From positions 434,001-498,000 of the forward strand of contig JAECYW010000021.1 in the NCBI GenBank assembly GCA_023014335.1: a stretch of DNA of 64,000 nt. The letters run 5' to 3'. Of this stretch, positions 59,459-64,000 are shown in pieces (position 1 is the first letter of the stretch; every line of letters starts with the position of its first letter). A model generated the notes under the pieces. It saw nothing but the letters and a program-made list of their open reading frames with translations, was not told where the DNA came from and did not search any database. The position numbers were made by a program, and so were the translations under genes. The DNA is from Galerina marginata (Eukaryota; Basidiomycota; Agaricomycetes; Agaricales; Galerinaceae).

Positions 59459-61250
59459 ATGTCCCACAATTCACCGGTTGCTGTTCCCGATACGACTGAC
59501 TTCGATTTCTGGGAGTTTGTTTGCTGCGCAAAATGCCGAATGCCTTTTGCTCTTGAGAATGGCTCAGCAACAGTACCCTTTTGGCTCACGGAGTGCGGTC
59601 ATGTCATCTGCAACAACCATCTTAGTTGGTCTTCTGTTATATTGACGAAGTGTACCAACTTTGTTTGACCATCGCATGACTAGATCGTGATCAAAGTTGT
59701 TGTCAGTGTGGTGCGCAAGACATCCAGTTGGCCCCACTACAAAGAGAGGTTTGTTATTTAAATGTTTAGAAGCTGCTTAACTCGAAAGCTTGTCAGATGG
59801 AAGCACCTATGTCTGACTGGTTCCGACCTGTTCCTTTGGCTCTGGACTCCGTTCTGTTTGCTGCTAAGGTGGACTATGCTTTTTTGTTTCTCCTCGCTTC
59901 TTCGTGTTTTTCCGACCTCAATTCGGACGATCCTTAGTTCCAACAGGACGCTATGGCATCTCAGATCAGGTATCATAAATCGAGGCACCAACAGTTCCGC
60001 CAACTTGTCGAGAGAATGAAGCGAGACATGTCAGACTTGAAAAAGTATCCATGACCAGCTGTCGTTCCTGCTTTTGTGATTCAAATACCGAAACTGTTCA
60101 ATGTAGGTCCCATGACATGCTTCAAGCTCAAGTCGAACAGTATAGACGCCAGATGGGTCATATGGATAGTAACCAAAACTCGTCCAATATCTTGAACTCC
60201 AACGGAAAGCGACAAATGGGTTCTACGCCACAGTAAGTGCACAGTTTCATGACTTGGTCTGTTATGAAACCATTCCTTTTAGGTTCGAACACCCAAATTA
60301 CAGAGCCAGGACCGACTCAAGTCCACGGTTGGTAACAACACCTTTGGGGCCGGACAGACTCACTTTGATACCTGGCCAACCCCTTCCTGAGCTCTCGTCG
60401 ACATCGAGCAAGCAGCAAGAGCAAATCGAATACCCTCGGTTTCCCTCACATACACCGGTCAGACAAGATTATATTAATGGCCATGGGATAGTCCAGCAAC
60501 GGCCAATATCAAGTCGATCGCTCGAGTCAGTAATCATGTCCAGAAAGCGCATATATTTACATAACTCTGCAGGCATCATCTTCCTCAACGACCCATCTCA
60601 AGCCGATCTCTCGAGTATGTGACGGATTGCACTAACTTAGTTAAATAACTTGCATACTGAGTACTATCAGGCAATATGCGTATACACCTCAGGAGAACGC
60701 GAAGTTCCACGCACCACAATTAACTCACGCACAGGCTGCTCCAAAGCTCTTCCAACGTACTGACAACAGGCAGAATGATGTTTCCGTCGCAAGTCAGAGT
60801 TCGGGGACGTTGAATAATCCTCCTCCAACCTCTTCGCGATTCAAGCCGGCAAACGCAAATTTTTCAACGCCGTTTATAAACAATGCCTCTAGAAGTTCGA
60901 TGACTCGTCAGCAAACGTCTATGGGGCCCCCACCGACGCCTCAGCATGCCCGCAATGATCGGTCCGTGCCCTCTGGAAGCATGGGCCAAATTCAGAATCT
61001 AATTTCCAGTGGATTGTCAAATAACCAACCCCTGCCACCAACGGACCGTCGGCATGCTGTCTCATCTGCGATCGCCACTCATCCTTCAGGATCTCGGAGA
61101 TTCTTCCCAGAGACTCCAAACGGTCAGCCGCCCTTTACAGCCGGCTCAGCGCGAGAAACTTTACGGTCATCTTCTACCTTCTCTGCTAAAGCAGGAGGGC
61201 AGAAAACGCCGTTGGTTCCTGACGTAGGGCAACGAGGCAGATTTGGATGA
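59459..61250 (+). CDS. RING-finger protein, Zip3/RNF212-like
   Basis: This is a likely meiotic E3 (SUMO or ubiquitin) ligase of the ZIP3/RNF212/ZHP-3 type. ATG 59459 gives MSHNSPVAVPDTTDFDFWEF. The RING reads VCCAKCRMPFALENGSATVP, FWLTECGHVICNNHL, then QSCCQCGAQDIQLAPLQRE after a short intron. Next is MEAPMSDWFRPVPLALDSVL, which resembles the segment after the RING in ZIP3/RNF212 proteins, then a coiled coil QFRQLVERMKRDMSDLKK and QVEQYRRQMGHMDSNQNSS. The C-terminal part is Ser/Pro/Asn-rich and disordered (with RRFFPETPNGQPPF and a Gly-rich end), and the stop is at 61250. The disordered Ser-rich tail after a coiled coil fits ZIP3-like proteins. A generic RING protein is the alternative. Confidence 0.65.
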
Positions 61251-61571
61251 TATTTTTTCCCCACTCTCATTTGGTTCTTGACTTGGTTGGGACGGTTAAA
61301 CTGTATTGAGAAAATGGAACAATAATGATATGCAAGAAATATAACCTAAAAATTGGATCTGGTTTCAATAATTTCATCGCAAGTAAAACGTTTCCCTTGG
61401 CGTAAATGCTGCGGGTGCCAAGCTATTTATATACTTCGACTGGTCGTTATAGGCTGGTCATAGCAGGTCATAGCCTTTGCTGACAGACTTCTCCTTTCCT
61501 CCTCCCATCTTCACCAAACTAGTTCACCATACGTAGGTCAGGCTCTACAACACGACTTTGAGCTTTCCAAT
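61251..61571. other. Intergenic between RING and LEA2 genes
   Basis: About 320 bp of AT-rich spacer. No feature was recognised. Confidence 0.4.
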
Positions 61572-63074
61572 ATGTCGTACCGAGATCCTTATTCTGGCCA
61601 CTACGCAGCTGGCAGCAGTGGTCGATACCAAAATAGCCAACCGCATTATGCAGAGCCGGCGCAGGATTACTCCACTCAGGCCTCATACCCAACTCAGCCG
61701 ACCTACGACAACATGGGAGAGGATGCGTACAACCCGTATCCTTCAAATGCGCAGAACTACAATGACGAGCGCCAACTTGGACATCAGGATCATTCAGGAT
61801 TTAACCAAGAAGAGAACCAGCAGAGCTACAACAACTATCCTCCCATGCAAAGGGAACCTACCCAGAAGTCGACTCTCTCAAGGAAAAGCAAACCATCTGT
61901 CTCAGTTGTCCCTTTGCGGAAAGAGGGAAGCGGATTCGAACAAGGTGAGTTCACGCCGACGGCTTCAAGGTCCCGCAAGTAAGTTGCAGTTCCACTGTCT
62001 TGTTCTTAGGTGATTCAAATTGACACCATATCATCTAAAGGAGTCGCACTCCTCGCGCTCTGAGGGAATACCGGTATGATCATCAAGGGAACTTGTGGAC
62101 GAAGGTGAGTCTCCGTTACCGCATACGACTAATTTGAGACGAGCCTAATGCATGGCGTAGGGGGGTCGAGGGCGTTGTGCTGGGAGGGTGTGCTGCTGCA
62201 CACTTATGACGACGGTCTTCCTGATTATGAGCGTGATTCTCGCTCTCGCTCTTGTGAGTACGATGACTTTGTGATGCGTCGGTCTGTCCCTTATGCAAGT
62301 CCAGTGGGTTCGTCCTCCGAGTATCAGCATCGGAAACGTTAAAACATCGACCGACGGTGGCAGTGCTGTAAGCCTATTTACTATGAAATGCGGCTCATGC
62401 CTTACAATTCTATAGATCCAACAACTGAGCGACGGCATAAAAGTAAACTTGGGCGTTGATATCTCGTACGCGGTCCGATGACAAGTTCATGCTCCCTCAA
62501 TTCTAATAGAGTATCACAGAGTCAGCAATCCAAATTATTTCTCTGTCGACTTCAAGAAAATCGAAGCAGATGTTAGTTCTTAGAAACCCAACATCCCACT
62601 ATCATGCTAATCAAATTGCCAGATTTTCTACCCTATTGATGATACGCCCATCGGCGGAGGCGAAGCATCGGACATCGTCTTCAAAACGAATTCGCAAACG
62701 AATTTCACTTTCCCCTTCTCGTTGAACTACAACACCACAGCTGACCCCAGAGGCGCCATTATCTCCGATCTAGCAGTGAAATGCGGCGTTGGTGGAGGCG
62801 CCAAGACCAATATAAACGTGAACTACAAAATTACAGTCAGTTCGTTTCTTTAATTTTCTTTTTGGCAACTGACCACCGCATTGTTGATTTTTGTAGTTGG
62901 GCATACGCATCCTACTTATTACCATCTCACCTGTTATATCAAACCAGTTCAACTTCCCATGTCCGTTGCAGCCATCAGATATCAGCGTAAGTTTGCATCT
63001 TCTCACATGCTTGATGCTCAGCGCTCAGCACTCATCCTTCAATCTAGAAATTCATTGGTGGTAACACCCCATAG
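61572..63074 (+). CDS. Membrane protein with LEA2-like domain
   Basis: ATG 61572 opens a Tyr/Gln/Ser-rich cytosolic part (MSYRDPYSGHYAAGSSGRYQ). A single membrane segment follows cysteines: GRVCCCTLMTTVFLIMSVIL then ALALWVRPPSISIG. The outer domain reads IKVNLGVDISVSNPNYFSVD, IEADIFYPIDDTPIGGGEAS and DIVFKTNSQTNFTFPFSLNY. It ends LGIRILLITISPVISNQFNF, PCPLQPSDIS, then KFIGGNTP at the stop 63074. The LEA2 (late embryogenesis abundant type 2) fold is known in plants and fungi in membrane-tethered proteins linked to stress or cell-surface functions. Six or more short introns keep phase, one needing an AG six bases downstream of the first. The NPNY and TNFTFPFS motifs are typical. Function is unknown. 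Confidence 0.78.
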
Positions 63075-64000
63075 TCTAAGACGTAACCGGCTGCATTGCA
63101 TGCCTATCTACCCTATATCTACGAATTTTAATTTCGACACGATTGTGCACATCTACAGACTCTTCATGACTTTATGGACAGTAGCAATAGTAGTTCATGA
63201 TTAGAATAGAACATTTTGTTCGAATCAAATACTATGCGCATCATGACACCTTACACGGCCTTACATATGACACAGGTGGGTTTTGAGACGGTCCTGTGAA
63301 TTGTCCCCTATGAGTGAAGCCAGCTACTTTAGATAATCCATACTCATGTATCACTACAGGATGTCAACACACATAGCTACAGTAGTGGTGTATTTAATCG
63401 GCAAAAAATACTTGCTGTAATCAGTGTACTCCAAGCGTACTGAACCGAAATTCCTTTGTTGGATAGTTCCTGACATTTCTCGTGCAATACACCCTGTGGT
63501 TGCTGAACAGAAAGCACACGATTAGGTCATAAATCAAACTAGCTTCCTCCCTCGATGATATGACTAGCAATACTTGGGAGACGAGATTGAATTCGTCAGG
63601 ACAAAAATAGGCCAGGTTAAAACCCAGCGCATCTGCAATACTTGGATACTTTCGTACATTCCTCGTCTGCAGTGCGAGATGAATTCAAAATAAAAGCAGA
63701 GGGTAACCCGAGCAGGGTGGAGGAACCTCAGATGATAAGTAGGCATGCTTAGATAGTTCAGTGTTGCGGCTTCGGAATATGTCGGTAATAAATGTAAGGC
63801 CAAGTACATTGAAAGTGGAGCACTGTTCGGGCATGTGGTGACTCCGGTGAGAAGGTATGGACCCAATTAACAATGGTACCTGTCAAGAAGGATGAAGACG
63901 GCTAAAAAAATCGAGGTTGTGCGCAGCGGGGAGAAACGAGGATGCAACACCTTTAGACGACCTCCCGCGCGGCACCAGTTTCCTGATTCACAAGGATCAA
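63075..64000. other. Unannotated end of window
   Basis: AT-rich. The longest minus-strand frame (63564-63866) gives a Leu/Cys-rich translation with no recognised motif. The last 100 bases are GC-richer. No gene, tRNA or repeat was recognised. Confidence 0.4.

Noticed and set aside
63564..63873. Minus-strand gene at the window end
   Set aside because: The translation is Leu/Cys-rich without motifs, and two phases are open equally.
1..64000. Transposons, CRISPR arrays, riboswitches, rRNA
   Set aside because: No terminal repeats, transposase or reverse transcriptase motifs, regular spacer arrays or rRNA cores were seen. CRISPR is not expected in a fungus.

Overview
The window is nuclear DNA of a basidiomycete fungus, most likely an agaricomycete. 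The evidence is dense, short-intron genes (introns mostly about 45-60 nt with GT..AG borders), closely packed head-to-head pairs, and the gene set: GAA1, TAF7, a USP48-type deubiquitinase, LUC7, BCS1, BUD23, BET3, XAP5, Ran, GID4, CK1, a DHA2 transporter and a Baeyer-Villiger type monooxygenase. No product was confirmed by a database search; all calls rest on motifs read in spliced translations. Exon borders are approximate unless given.

Layout. (1) 1-10.9 kb is an accessory block, AT-rich and gene-poor. It holds two divergent LAMMER/CLK-like kinases, a pseudokinase-like one on the minus strand (1828-3189) and a better preserved one on the plus strand (7444-8823). It also holds an unrecognised gene (9912-10625) and a doubtful minus-strand gene (4487-5447). 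(2) 10.9-24 kb: TAF7, GAA1, a USP48-like ubiquitin protease and a large disordered protein with an Ig-like module. (3) 24.6-38.2 kb is a compact housekeeping run: LUC7, a DnaJ-ankyrin protein, BCS1, BUD23, BET3, mitochondrial uS13, XAP5, tRNA-Phe, V-ATPase subunit D, ribosomal uL24 (L26) and FRG1. (4) 38.5-46.3 kb: a protein with two SAM-like modules, Ran GTPase and a DHA2 drug-efflux transporter. (5) 46.9-53.4 kb: GID4/VID24, a flavin monooxygenase and casein kinase 1. (6) 53.8-63.1 kb: a JmjC protein, a Zip3/RNF212-like RING protein and a membrane LEA2-domain protein. The last 0.9 kb holds nothing recognisable.

The genes do not form one pathway. Themes are RNA and ribosome production (LUC7, XAP5, BUD23, uL24, uS13m, FRG1), membrane traffic and GPI anchoring (BET3, GAA1), organelle energetics (BCS1, V-ATPase D) and ubiquitin control (USP48-like, GID4, RING). 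Many start codons face each other across 140-780 bp, so bidirectional promoters are likely: DnaJ-Ank/BCS1, uS13m/XAP5, uL24/FRG1, GAA1/USP48-like and JmjC/RING.

The most unusual parts are the kinase pair with altered DFG motifs in a base-skewed accessory block, the tandem SAM-like protein, a deubiquitinase ending in an NZF-like zinc finger, and a GID4 with an extra Cys-rich and PPxY N-terminus.
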